Part shown: positions 37,458 through 46,607 of the stretch, in pieces
Layout of the letters: each line of letters begins with the position of its first letter
Position numbering within the stretch: the stretch's first letter is position 1
NCBI RefSeq assembly: GCF_900094625.1
Contig: NZ_FMAJ01000003.1
Span: 477,224 to 541,223, forward strand
Length of the DNA: 64,000 bases
Direction of reading: 5' to 3'
From: Rhizobium aethiopicum
GTDB taxonomy: Bacteria > Pseudomonadota > Alphaproteobacteria > Rhizobiales > Rhizobiaceae
Made by a program: the position numbers and the translations under genes
The notes under the pieces: generated by a model
Seen by the model: only the letters and a program-made list of their open reading frames with translations
Databases searched by the model: none
What the model was told of the DNA's origin: nothing

Positions 37458-38744
37458 ATGCAGGTCAATCGCCGTTCATTCCTGATGGGTTCAGCCGGTA
37501 CGGCCGCGGGCCTTGCCTTCGGCGTGGGAAGCGCCGTTCCGGCCTTTGCAGAGGACGCACAGCTGCGGGCAATGTGGTGGGGATCCAATGACCGCGCCAA
37601 ACGCACACTCGATGTGGCCAAGCTTTATCAGTCGAAGACGCCTGGCGTCACGATTGTCGGCGAATCGCTCTCCGGTGAAGGCTACTGGACGAAGCTCGCC
37701 ACCCAGATGGCCGGCCGGGCGATCCCGGATGTTTTGCAGCTCGAGCCGGGGACGATCTCCGACTATTCGAAGCGCGGCGCCTGCCTGCCGCTCGATGAAT
37801 TCGTCCCCTCGACGCTGAAGGTCGACAGCTTCGGCGCCGACATGCTGAAACTAACCACGATCGACGGCAAACTTTTTGGTGTCGGCCTCGGTCTCAACTC
37901 ATTCTCGATGTTCTTCGACACGGTCGAATTCGAAAAGGCCGGCATCCCGCTGCCGACGCCTGACCTCACCTGGGATGAGTATGCCAAGCTCGCCGTAGAA
38001 CTCGCCAAATCCTCGGGCAAGGGCGGCGGTCCTTATGCCGCACGCTACGCCTATGTGTTCGACGCCTGGCTGCGTCAGCGCGGCAAGAGCCTGTTTGCGA
38101 AGGAAAGCGTCGGGCTCGGCTTCACGGCCGATGATGCCAGGCAGTGGTTCGACTATTGGGAGGGGCTGCGCAAGGCGGGCGGCACGGTTGCTGCCGACGT
38201 CCAGACGCTCGACCAGAATACCATCGACACCAACGCCCTCGGTCTCGGCAAATCGGTGATCGGCATGGCCTATTCCAACCAAATGATCGGCTATCAGCTG
38301 ATCATCAAGAACAAGCTTGGCATTACCATGTTGCCGCGCGAGAAGAAGGGCGGCCCCTCGGGACATTATTATCGCCCGGCGCTGATCTGGAGCGTCGGCG
38401 CCACCACCAAGAATGGCGAGGCGGCTGCCAAGTTCATCGACTTCTTCGTCAACGATGTGGAGGCGGGCAAGATCCTCGGCGTCGAGCGCGGTGTGCCGAT
38501 GTCGCCGACGGTGCGTGAAGCCATACTGCCGCAGCTCAATCCGACCGAGCAGGAAACGGTCAAATACGTCAACATGCTCAAGGATCAGGTCGGCGAATAT
38601 CCGCCGCCGGTGCCGATGGGCGCGACCCAGTTCGACCAGCGCGTACTGCGTCCGATCTGCGACGAGCTTGCCTTCGAACGGATTTCGCCCGTCGATGCGG
38701 CAACCCGGCTCATCGAAGAGGGTAAGGCGACGATCAAGGGATGA
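37458..38744 (+). CDS. Orphan sugar ABC transporter substrate-binding protein
   Basis: 428 residues with a twin-arginine-type signal (NRRSFLMGSAGTAAGLAFGV, then AFAED). It is a full-length paralogue of the binding protein at 26590-27876: both start the mature part with a WWGS motif and share GYW-KLATQ-AGR-PDV and the NxIxTNxxxLGKSxxGxAxSNQ order. No permease or ATPase follows; a hairpin ends the unit. It may use the transporter at 22540-26583 with a different ligand. The start at 37458 has AGGAGG upstream. Confidence 0.92.
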   Translation: MQVNRRSFLMGSAGTAAGLAFGVGSAVPAFAEDAQLRAMWWGSNDRAKRTLDVAKLYQSKTPGVTIVGESLSGEGYWTKLATQMAGRAIPDVLQLEPGTISDYSKRGACLPLDEFVPSTLKVDSFGADMLKLTTIDGKLFGVGLGLNSFSMFFDTVEFEKAGIPLPTPDLTWDEYAKLAVELAKSSGKGGGPYAARYAYVFDAWLRQRGKSLFAKESVGLGFTADDARQWFDYWEGLRKAGGTVAADVQTLDQNTIDTNALGLGKSVIGMAYSNQMIGYQLIIKNKLGITMLPREKKGGPSGHYYRPALIWSVGATTKNGEAAAKFIDFFVNDVEAGKILGVERGVPMSPTVREAILPQLNPTEQETVKYVNMLKDQVGEYPPPVPMGATQFDQRVLRPICDELAFERISPVDAATRLIEEGKATIKG

Positions 38745-38764
38745 TCGATCGCCTGGTCTGAGAG

Positions 38765-38795
38765 GAGAGGCCCGCAAAACCCCGGCGGGCCTCTC
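38765..38795. terminator. Hairpin after the orphan binding-protein gene
   Basis: An 11-bp stem GAGAGGCCCGC/GCGGGCCTCTC lies 20 bases after the stop, between convergent genes. It lacks a clean T run, so termination strength is uncertain. Confidence 0.6.
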
Positions 38796-38890
38796 TGATG
38801 TCCAGACGGAAGCACGGCGGCGTCCTTCGGCTCCGCGTTCAACGCTTGCTTCTTCCGTGCCGCTGTCGCAAACGCAGCCGACATGCCCTC

Positions 38891-39862
38891 TCAGTTGGCC
38901 GCCAGGCTTTGGACCACGCGCCAGTCAGGTCGGCCGAGATCGAACGGCCAGGGGTGCACCTCCCGGTCGTTGAAATAGACCACTTCCCGAAGGTTGGGGA
39001 AGTCGCGTTGTTTCAGCGTCGCCATCTCGATCCATGGCCTCATATAGGCGTCGCCGCCTTCGTAGCCCAGCTCTGCGACCCAGACGGGCTTTCCAAAGCC
39101 GGCGACGAGATCATAGCCCTGCTTCAGCGCTTCCGAGAAAGTCCGGTGCTTGTTGTAGGCAAGCTCGTCGTAGCGCTGGAGGCCGAAAACCGAGAGCCCG
39201 ACGAGATCGACGTAGTCGTCGCCGGGATAGTAGTCCTGCAAGCCCGGCAAGCCCTTCGGCGACCACATGAGCTCAGTGCCGGGCGCCTCCTCGCGGACGA
39301 TGTCCATCATCCTCTTATAGGCCGTGATATAGTCCTGCGGGCTCCAGCCGGCCCACGAAAACCGCCCGGACTTATCCTCCATCTCCTGGGCCCAGCGGAC
39401 GATCACCGGGCTTTTCATCTGGGATATCATCTGCGCGATCGCCCGCATGTTGACATCGTAATCGCCGCGCAGGACCTTTCGGCGAAGCTCCTCGGAGGGC
39501 GGACGCCAGTCGACGTCCCAGGACCACGGCTCTACCGTTATCAGCAGGTTGCGGCCTCTGGCCAGCGCATAGGCATCGGCAAGGCGCAGCGTCTCCAGGT
39601 CGACGTCTTCCCATGGCAGGAACAGGGCTTCGGTCGAGACATTGGTCTGAGCGCCGAAATCGCCATGCGGGTCGTAAGCGCCGAATTTGATGCCGTCGGC
39701 ATGAACGACCGGGCGTTTGTCGATGATCGTCCGCGCGCTCGCGGCCGGGTTCGGGGCCAATCCGGCATATTGCACCTCGCTTCGGCCCGGCAGCTGCGCG
39801 GCGCACAACAGCAGCAGCGCGAGCGCGGCGGTCGAAAGGTGGCTTCTCGTCAGCTTCTGCAT
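38891..39862 (-). CDS. Secreted GH26-like glycoside hydrolase
   Basis: 323 residues with an N-terminal signal sequence (hydrophobic STAALALLLLCAAQL). The TIM-barrel features of GH26 are visible: acid/base Glu160 in VRWAQEMED, and candidate nucleophile Glu264 in VWVAELGYEGG. GH26 members cleave beta-1,4-mannan and related glycans. It is the last gene after a membrane glycosyltransferase, so it may trim or release the polymer in the periplasm, as BcsZ does for cellulose. Confidence 0.82.
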   Translation of the reverse strand: MQKLTRSHLSTAALALLLLCAAQLPGRSEVQYAGLAPNPAASARTIIDKRPVVHADGIKFGAYDPHGDFGAQTNVSTEALFLPWEDVDLETLRLADAYALARGRNLLITVEPWSWDVDWRPPSEELRRKVLRGDYDVNMRAIAQMISQMKSPVIVRWAQEMEDKSGRFSWAGWSPQDYITAYKRMMDIVREEAPGTELMWSPKGLPGLQDYYPGDDYVDLVGLSVFGLQRYDELAYNKHRTFSEALKQGYDLVAGFGKPVWVAELGYEGGDAYMRPWIEMATLKQRDFPNLREVVYFNDREVHPWPFDLGRPDWRVVQSLAAN

Positions 39863-39865
39863 GGC

Positions 39866-40384
39866 TCACCCTCCTTTTCGGGTCAGTTCCTGGTTCAGGA
39901 CCTGCTTCAGTTCATGTGCCTTGGCGCTGACGGTATCGGTGGAGACGAGCTTGCGGAATTCGTCGTCCTGGCGCGCCGAGGCATGGCGGAAGACGTACCA
40001 GTTGCCGTTCGGCTGGCGGCGCTGGTAGATCGTGTTGCCGATCTTGCGGTGCCCGAAACAGGTGCTGGCACGGGCTGCCCCCTCGGCATTCGTCCAGGTT
40101 GCGCGCATGCAGAGCTGGCCGAGATCGTCGACCACCCATTTGCCTTCGGCGAAGGACTGCTTGCCCTTATCATTCACCCAGGCGACGAACCGCCGGCCAT
40201 CCTCGAAGAAGCGCCCGCCGCCGGTGTCCCAGGTCCAGGTCCTGTCACCGTAAATCCGATAGAGCTCATAGGCGCTGAGCGGCGTCGGCGCCTTCTTGTT
40301 GGCCGCCTCGGCAGCCTGCGCCGCCAGCGGCAAAAACAGGCTGAGAGCAAGGGCTGCTCCAAATGATCTCGACCCGATACGCAT
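39866..40384 (-). CDS. DUF995 periplasmic protein
   Basis: 172 residues with a signal peptide (FGAALALSLFLPLAAQAAEA). The mature domain has TPLSAYELYRIYGDRTWTWDTGGG, seen here in pieces as LSAYELYRIYGDRTW, and KGKWVVDD-like repeats with two cysteines (QLCMRATW, STCFGH), matching DUF995 of rhizobia. The function is unknown. It lies 3 bases upstream of the GH26 start and follows the glycosyltransferase gene, so it is a likely accessory factor of polysaccharide export. Confidence 0.82.
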   Translation of the reverse strand: MRIGSRSFGAALALSLFLPLAAQAAEAANKKAPTPLSAYELYRIYGDRTWTWDTGGGRFFEDGRRFVAWVNDKGKQSFAEGKWVVDDLGQLCMRATWTNAEGAARASTCFGHRKIGNTIYQRRQPNGNWYVFRHASARQDDEFRKLVSTDTVSAKAHELKQVLNQELTRKGG

Positions 40385-40420
40385 TACATCCTCCTCCTTG
40401 AGCTGACCGGTTCAGCCGGC

Positions 40421-42286
40421 TCACACACCTTGTTGGTCCCGTGCCGCGCTTCCGAAGCCATTCCATCTGAGGCGGAACTTCACGATCCGTGTTTTGCCGC
40501 CACCGAGGCCGGCACCGGCCACGGCAAATCGCGATTGGCTGAAACTGATGAACGTCTGGCCGTGGGAAAGGGCCTCGAGACTGCGCAGCCCATGGCTGCC
40601 TGCCTGCATGCCGCCGGTGACGCAGATCGCGAGCCCGGTCGCCGTCGCAAGCCACAGCCCGCGTGACTGCGGCAGCAATGGCAAGCCATTCTCGATCGTA
40701 TGGCGAACGACGATCAGCACCGTCAGCGACAGATAGATCGACAGGTTCACCGCGGCGAAAATATAAAAACCCTGCGCTGCAGCAGCATCGTTGGCGAACA
40801 GCATGGCAAGGGCGCAAAGGCCGGCGAGGCCGATATAGGGGGCAACGACGCGTAGCGGCAAAGACTGCTGCTCCTGCCTGCCTTTCGGCGTGATGCGGAA
40901 GTCGACGAACGAGCCGGAGATATAGTCGCGAACAGCTGCCAGGCTGCCGGCGAGCGACCACGGCCAGCGCAGAAAGATGAAGGCAAGCCCCTCCCAGCCG
41001 AACAGTTTCGCATCATGCGGCCTGAAGGTTGCCGTCGCCCGCCAGAAGAAGGAAAACAACATCAGCACGATGGAGATCGGCGCGAAATGCAGCAGGAAAT
41101 CCGGATAGGTGACGTTGACGAAAATATGGCCCGTCAGCAAAGCAGCAACCGGCAGCAGAAACATCACGGCCATGAAGCCCGAAAACAGCGGATACCATAG
41201 CTGCGAAAAAACGAACTGGAACCTCAGCCGCCAGGGCAGATGGATGAGGTAGCCGCGGGAATATTGCAGCAGGATGGTGACGAGGCTGCGCGACCACTGG
41301 AATTCCTGCACGGCCAGATCGACGAAATTCGCCGGGCCGTCGCCGTGAGCGATCGCATCGACCGCATGGACGCCGCGCCAGCCACCGGCGTTCATCATCA
41401 GCGTCGTCGAATGATCCTCTGCAAGTTCAGGGCCAAGGCCGCCGATCTGGCGGAGCGCCGATGTGCGGACCGCATAGTGGGAGCCGATGCAAAGAGGCGC
41501 CCAGCCATTGTTGTAACCGGTCTGAAGCGAACCGTGCAGACTTGCCTCGGCATAGAGCCTGCCGCGGGCGGCCCAGCTCGCCGCGGCATTCGCGTCGCAG
41601 ATGCTGGGGGCGGAGACGTAGCCGATACGAGGATCCGCAAAGGGGCGCAGCACTTCACGAAGATAGGTCGGCGTCGGCACATGATCGGCATCGAACTGAG
41701 CGACGAAATCGTAACGCGCATAGCCGAAATGGTCGTAGAAATAGGCGAGGTTGCCCTCCTTGCAGCGCGTCCGGCGCGGCCATGTCGTGCGGTGGTACTC
41801 CGCCACCCCCTTGCGGGTGGAGATCAGCACGCCATGCTCGGCGCACCAGCGCCTGGTTGCCTCCGAAGGATCTTCGTCGGCCAACCAGACATCGAATTCG
41901 ACGCCGACCTGATCGAGCATCGCCTCAAGCGTCGCGCGGACGACGGCAAAGGGTTCGGACGGCGCCTTGGTGACGACCATTGCCACGCGTCCCTCCGGCA
42001 GCCGTGCGCGCGAACTGAGCGTTCTCGCATCGAGGAAGATCAGGATGAAATAGGCCGGGACGAGCGTGATCCAGGCGAGCACGACGGTGACCAGCACGAA
42101 GGCGACCCAGGAAAGGATATGGGTGGACTGGCACCACCAGATCCAGAAATAGCCGAGTGCGGCCAGCCAGCAGAAGATGCCGAAACCATAGGCTGCACGA
42201 TTCCACCCGGTGAACACTGGCTTGAATGGGTCGGCAGCCGCTTTCGCCGTTGTGACTCGGTAACCGAAGTCCGAAATCAGGCTCAT
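40421..42286 (-). CDS. Membrane-bound processive glycosyltransferase family 2 (cellulose-synthase-like)
   Basis: 621 residues. Two N-terminal membrane helices are followed by the GT2 domain, which has DVWLADEDPSE (nucleotide-binding Asp), VAQFDADHVPT (DxD) and LAEDHSTTLMM (ED pair). The acceptor motif reads QEFQWSRS in place of the usual Q-x-x-R-W. Several C-terminal membrane helices form the export channel. It overlaps galE by 4 bases. The architecture is that of a synthase that polymerises and extrudes a beta-glycan. The R. leguminosarum glucomannan synthase is a candidate relative but cannot be confirmed here. Confidence 0.88.
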   Translation of the reverse strand: MSLISDFGYRVTTAKAAADPFKPVFTGWNRAAYGFGIFCWLAALGYFWIWWCQSTHILSWVAFVLVTVVLAWITLVPAYFILIFLDARTLSSRARLPEGRVAMVVTKAPSEPFAVVRATLEAMLDQVGVEFDVWLADEDPSEATRRWCAEHGVLISTRKGVAEYHRTTWPRRTRCKEGNLAYFYDHFGYARYDFVAQFDADHVPTPTYLREVLRPFADPRIGYVSAPSICDANAAASWAARGRLYAEASLHGSLQTGYNNGWAPLCIGSHYAVRTSALRQIGGLGPELAEDHSTTLMMNAGGWRGVHAVDAIAHGDGPANFVDLAVQEFQWSRSLVTILLQYSRGYLIHLPWRLRFQFVFSQLWYPLFSGFMAVMFLLPVAALLTGHIFVNVTYPDFLLHFAPISIVLMLFSFFWRATATFRPHDAKLFGWEGLAFIFLRWPWSLAGSLAAVRDYISGSFVDFRITPKGRQEQQSLPLRVVAPYIGLAGLCALAMLFANDAAAAQGFYIFAAVNLSIYLSLTVLIVVRHTIENGLPLLPQSRGLWLATATGLAICVTGGMQAGSHGLRSLEALSHGQTFISFSQSRFAVAGAGLGGGKTRIVKFRLRWNGFGSAARDQQGV

Positions 42287-43266
42287 CCAGTCACCTCCAG
42301 CCCGAAGGTCGGGCCGGCAGTACGGATGATCGTATCGATATCCGAGAGTGTGGGCGCGAAGCCGAGTTCCGCCTTCGCCCTTGCCGTGTTGGCAAATAGG
42401 ATTGGCGGATCGCCAACACGACGCGGCCGATAACGGACCGGGACTTCGCGGCCACTCGCGCGATAGACCGCGTCGAGGATCTCACGTACGGAGGTGCCGC
42501 GGCCGGAACCGAGATTGACGCTGAGCGAGCCGCCGTCCGCAAGCAGATGATTGACGGCGGCGAGATGGGCCTGCGCGAGATCGCTGACGTGGATATAATC
42601 ACGCACGCAGGTTCCGTCCTCGGTCGCATAATCGGTTCCGAAGATATCGAGCCGGTCCAATCTGCCCGCGGCAGCAAGAAGGGCGCGAGGGATAAGATGC
42701 GTCTCGGGCTCGTGACGCTCGGCAAGCTCGCCCTCCGGATCGGCGCCGGCCGCGTTGAAATAACGCAAGGCGGCGAAGCGGATGCCATAGGCGGCGGCAA
42801 AATCCTCAAGCGCCATTTCGAAGATCAGCTTGGTGCGGCCATAGGGATTGACCGGTCGCTGCGGGCATTCCTCGCGTATCGGCAACGAGGCGGGAACGCC
42901 ATAAGTGGCGCAACTGCTCGAAAAGACGATTCGGTCTATGTCCTGGTCAAGACAGGCCTCGAGCAGCGTCAGGCTGCCGACGACATTGTTGCGGTAATAT
43001 TTCCTCGGCATGTCGACGGATTCGCCGACATAGGCATTGGCGCTGCAATGGATGACGCAATCTGGCGAAAATTCGGCCATCGTCCGGCGCAGCGCGGCTG
43101 CGTCACCAAGTTCCCCGCGGACGAACGGGCCCCAGCGGACGCTGTCGGCATGTCCCGTCGACAGGTTGTCGTAGGTAACCGGGATCATCCCGGCGCGCGA
43201 CAGCGCCTTGCAGATATGACTGCCTATGAAACCGGCGCCGCCGGTGACGAGAATGTAGCGGGGCAT
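42283..43266 (-). CDS. galE: UDP-glucose 4-epimerase
   Basis: 327 residues of the extended SDR family. The NAD-binding motif is VTGGAGFIGSHICKAL. The catalytic Ser-Tyr-Lys are in FSSSCATYG and NPYGRTKLIFEM. The GalE-specific LRYFNAAGADPEGE and EDGTCVRDYIHVSDLA are present. It interconverts UDP-glucose and UDP-galactose for the adjacent polymer genes. The ATG at 43266 is chosen because the upstream frame overlaps the preceding gene. Confidence 0.94.
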   Translation of the reverse strand: MPRYILVTGGAGFIGSHICKALSRAGMIPVTYDNLSTGHADSVRWGPFVRGELGDAAALRRTMAEFSPDCVIHCSANAYVGESVDMPRKYYRNNVVGSLTLLEACLDQDIDRIVFSSSCATYGVPASLPIREECPQRPVNPYGRTKLIFEMALEDFAAAYGIRFAALRYFNAAGADPEGELAERHEPETHLIPRALLAAAGRLDRLDIFGTDYATEDGTCVRDYIHVSDLAQAHLAAVNHLLADGGSLSVNLGSGRGTSVREILDAVYRASGREVPVRYRPRRVGDPPILFANTARAKAELGFAPTLSDIDTIIRTAGPTFGLEVTG

Positions 43267-43267
43267 C

Positions 43268-44290
43268 TCATACGGCCTCCGCCCGCGCTGTGCCGGCGAG
43301 CACGCCGTCAAAATATTCGACGGTGCGAGCCAGGCCGGCTTCGAGCTCGATACGAGGCTGCCATTCCAGCTCGGTCATCGCCCGGGAAATGTCCGGCCGC
43401 CGCTGGCGGGGATCGTCGACGACAGCAGGCAGGTGAACGATGCGGGAGCGCGAATTCGTGAGATCCCGGATGATTTCCGCCAGGCGCCGAACGGTGAACT
43501 CACCGGGGTTCCCGAGATTGATCGGGCCGTGGCATGCGCTGCCGGCCGCCGAGAAACGCAGGAAACCTTCAACAAGATCATCGACATAACAGAAAGAACG
43601 GGTTTGCTGACCATCGCCGTAGATCGTCAGGTCGGCATTGCGGAGGGCCTGCACGATGAAGTTGGAGACCACCCGGCCGTCATCCAGACGCATGCGCGGC
43701 CCGTAGGTGTTGAAGATGCGGCCGACCCTGATGTCGACGCCGTAGGTCCTGTGGTAGTCGAAGAACAGGGTTTCGGCGCTGCGTTTGCCCTCGTCGTAAC
43801 AGGCTCGCGGTCCGATCGGATTGACATTGCCGCAATAGGATTCGCGTTGCGGGCTCTGGGTCGGGTCGCCATAGACCTCCGATGTCGACGACTGAACGAC
43901 GATTGCGCCAGTTTTGCGCGCGCAATCCAAGGTGTTGACGGCGCCGAGGACGTTGGTGAGCAAGGTGCCGACCGGATCCCGCTGATAGTCCGGCGGAGAG
44001 GCGGGAGAGGCGAAGTTGAAAATGAGCGATGTTTCGATGTCGAAGGGCTGACGGACATCGTGCTCGATGATGCGGAAGCGGGCGTTCGAGGCGAGATGCT
44101 CGACATTTGCACGGCGGCCGGTCGAAAAATTGTCGAGACATATGACGCTGTGGCCGCGCAGCAGAAGCCGTTCACATAGATGCGAGCCAAGAAACCCGGC
44201 TCCGCCATTGACAAGAGCGGTGCCCAGATCCCTGAGCACCGGCATGCCCTTTGCTTCAGAATAACCTTCGCTGGGAACGAAACTACGCAT
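43268..44290 (-). CDS. UDP-glucuronate decarboxylase-like epimerase (UXS)
   Basis: 340 residues of the extended SDR family. The nucleotide motif is [16 protein letters not shown], where Asn replaces the usual Thr. The UXS hallmarks are strong: [43 protein letters not shown] (catalytic Tyr and Lys) and [10 protein letters not shown]. It would make UDP-xylose from UDP-glucuronate. A GGAAGGAG site precedes the ATG at 44290. It is first in the polysaccharide operon. Confidence 0.9.
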   Translation of the reverse strand: MRSFVPSEGYSEAKGMPVLRDLGTALVNGGAGFLGSHLCERLLLRGHSVICLDNFSTGRRANVEHLASNARFRIIEHDVRQPFDIETSLIFNFASPASPPDYQRDPVGTLLTNVLGAVNTLDCARKTGAIVVQSSTSEVYGDPTQSPQRESYCGNVNPIGPRACYDEGKRSAETLFFDYHRTYGVDIRVGRIFNTYGPRMRLDDGRVVSNFIVQALRNADLTIYGDGQQTRSFCYVDDLVEGFLRFSAAGSACHGPINLGNPGEFTVRRLAEIIRDLTNSRSRIVHLPAVVDDPRQRRPDISRAMTELEWQPRIELEAGLARTVEYFDGVLAGTARAEAV

Positions 44291-44677
44291 TACAAACTCC
44301 TTCCCCAATTCTCTAGTCTTTTGATTTAGTTATGCGTTTCACTACCTCTGCTACCTTATGTATATCCATGTAACTGAGTACTAATACATGAATAACCAGA
44401 AGGCTATTCTTTGCACAAGCGAATTACTATTGAGATGATAAGACGAATGTTACCGAGGTCAACTTTAAAAACGCGAGATATCCAAAATAATTACGCATTT
44501 GTTCTTGAAAGTAACGGATGATTAATCATTTTCACTCTTTTTTTCACGCCCCACGAGTGTCAAGACGTTTCGCAAGCTTCTCTCAATAAAGATGGGATAA
44601 ACAAAGGGAAGGTTGGCCGCGCGCACCTGCATGACCGGTCTTGCATCCGGAAGCGCCATATGCGAGGGGTTTTGGCG
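44291..44677. other. AT-rich intergenic region upstream of the polysaccharide operon
   Basis: 387 bases, clearly AT-richer than the surroundings, with no gene that I can support. It should hold the promoter of the polysaccharide operon (leftward) and of the small gene at 44678 (rightward). A CATGTA-N12-TACATG inverted repeat lies at 44367-44390 and may be a regulator site. Confidence 0.5.
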
Positions 44678-45001
44678 ATGTTCACAAAACAAGCTGCAGC
44701 GCAGCCGAACGGCTGGCGTCTATCTCACTTTGTGATGTTCGCTTGCCAAGCGACGCTACTTGCGATCGGAGCAACGGCCTGCGTCGTCATTGACGACAAC
44801 GTAGCCGCCGTCGCGAAGAAGAACGTCGTGATCGCCGAGACTCCACGGGTCTCGAAGGCTTACGCCTACCCCGAACATCGGACCGCTCGACCGGCCACGG
44901 CACGAGCCAGGGTCGTCGCCTATCACGGGTCTGCGCCCTATATCTGTTCTCCAAGCGGTTTCGGGCAGAAGTCGCGCTGCTTTGCGCGTCCCTCGATCTG
45001 A
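44678..45001 (+). CDS. Small envelope protein of unknown function
   Basis: 107 residues from the ATG at 44678, which has GAGGGG upstream; an ATG at 44660 would add six residues. One hydrophobic segment near residues 20-38 (FACQATLLAIGATAC) is either a membrane anchor or a lipoprotein-like signal, but the -3 residue of the lipobox is weak. The rest is basic and Ala/Arg/Pro-rich, with two cysteines near the end (YICSPSGFGQKSRCF). I do not recognise it. Confidence 0.55.
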   Translation: MFTKQAAAQPNGWRLSHFVMFACQATLLAIGATACVVIDDNVAAVAKKNVVIAETPRVSKAYAYPEHRTARPATARARVVAYHGSAPYICSPSGFGQKSRCFARPSI

Positions 45002-45078
45002 AGCAAAAGCGTCACTGCATCGTTGCTAAATCGGGAATCGATTTGCAGCGCGTCTGAAAAGAGCCGTGGCGCTGTGGC

Positions 45079-45861
45079 TCAGTTGCGCCACCGGCTGGAC
45101 ATGTCGTCATCGCCGACCGGGTGATCGTTGAAGAAGCGGGACGCAGCTTCCGTGCGATTTCGGACGTTCATCTTCTTATAGATGTTGCGGACGTGGACCT
45201 TCACCGTGTTTTCTGAAAGATGCAGCTTGTCGGCAATAATCTTGTTCTGCGTCCCCTTGCAGATGAGGTCCAGGATCTGAACCTCGCGGGTCGTCAGAGC
45301 CGAGATGCTGTCGCGTCTCAGCTTGAGCGCACTGTTGCGTGCGACGTCGACCGATTTCGTCTGATAGAGTGAGGGCTCCAGCTGGGCGCTCTTGTTGGCG
45401 AGACGGTTGAGAAGCGCCGAGGGAAAATGCTCCCCGCCCTTCATCAGCAGATCCACTGCGGCCATGAAGACATCAAGCCTAAGGTTAAGCGGCAGGACCC
45501 CGTCGATGATCCGTGCCTCCACCAAGCGGCTGACATAGGGTTCCATCATGTCGATGGCCTCGACGACAAGTCCGATCGAGGTTTCCGGGTGATGTTCCCT
45601 GACTGCCTGCAGCGCGTCTTGCAGCTCCGGCGCAGGTATATGGTAGAATAAAACCAGCTTTATATCGCTGGTATCCTTTTCCAGCATCAGATTTGTGTTG
45701 GTTATGCTTGGCACATCGCAATTTGGAAATTTCTTTGCCAGCGCCTCCACCATGCACTCTGAAAACAGGTCGGCCTTAGCAACTACAAGGATAGTATCTC
45801 CGGATGGGCTAGACTTTCTTGTCTGGTCCGTATTCTCCATTCCTGAGCCTGTCATGAACAT
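45079..45861 (-). CDS. LuxR/NarL-type transcriptional regulator
   Basis: 260 residues. The N-terminal half looks like a degenerate receiver-like domain (DTILVVAKADLFSECMVEAL). The C-terminal HTH is LTTREVQILDLICKG followed by KLHLSENTVKVHVRNIYKKM. The canonical phospho-acceptor Asp environment is not obvious, so it may be controlled without phosphorylation. AGGGGAGG precedes the ATG at 45861. It is transcribed leftward, toward the polysaccharide operon, from which the small gene at 44678 separates it. Confidence 0.85.
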   Translation of the reverse strand: MFMTGSGMENTDQTRKSSPSGDTILVVAKADLFSECMVEALAKKFPNCDVPSITNTNLMLEKDTSDIKLVLFYHIPAPELQDALQAVREHHPETSIGLVVEAIDMMEPYVSRLVEARIIDGVLPLNLRLDVFMAAVDLLMKGGEHFPSALLNRLANKSAQLEPSLYQTKSVDVARNSALKLRRDSISALTTREVQILDLICKGTQNKIIADKLHLSENTVKVHVRNIYKKMNVRNRTEAASRFFNDHPVGDDDMSSRWRN

Positions 45862-46607
45862 ATACGCCTCCCCTAGCGGTACACTTTACTCGAACATGAA
45901 GCGATGGCAGGTATAAGATAGTATGAAATGCCGGCCCCCTTATGTCATCGCCTTATTCTTTAGACATTTCTTAATTATGTTAATACGGATTGAGAAGGAA
46001 GGAAATGGCCCAAAGTGATTAGTTTTCGGGAATGATAAACGATACGATACTACTCTTCGGTTGTATTTTGTTTCACTTTATACTTCAGGGTTATATTTGC
46101 CCTCACTATAGATAATCCGGCGAATGTAATGTTTCAGTACAAATTGTCATATTTTTTGTTATCTGCCCCAGCGATTATGAGACAGAGGCCGGCGGAAGCC
46201 TCTTTTACCGGCTGCTCACGCCACGCTTGTGATCACTGCCACGGAAGGGACTTGACGCGGCAGGTCACCCGCCATCGGGCCCCAATGGCAGAGAGACTTG
46301 CAACTTCGGCGGAACGGCCAATGTTATTTTGAAGAAATTTCCCACAACGCCGTAACAAAACTTCGGTACCCGACCGGCCAAACCCATTTGCCTATGGAAC
46401 CATGAAGTCGGTACGACCTATCGAAAGCGCGCTGGGCAAGCGACCTTCGCCACATCCGGGCCGACTCGATCTTACTCCCCGATGACAATAATCTTGTGAA
46501 AAATCCGATACTAGGGCACAATTTGCGAAGGCATCTGAAGTTGCGGCGCAGTCTCGAATCCGGCCGTCTCGCGCCGAGTGGCAGTTCGCGTCGGAGGGTC
46601 GGCGTCG
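45862..46607. other. Intergenic region between the luxR-type gene and nuoJ
   Basis: 746 bases. The first ~300 bases are AT-rich and include the luxR promoter. A weak hairpin AGAGGC/GCCTCT followed by TTTT lies at 46184-46206. The last 300 bases lead into the nuo operon; I found no FixK box and no properly spaced sigma54 motif. Short open frames here (for example 46129-46332) have no support. Confidence 0.5.

Noticed and set aside
46514..46526. GGGCACAATTTGC resembling a sigma54 -24/-12 promoter before nuoJ
   Set aside because: The GG-to-GC distance is two bases too short for sigma54, and no upstream NifA-type site was seen.
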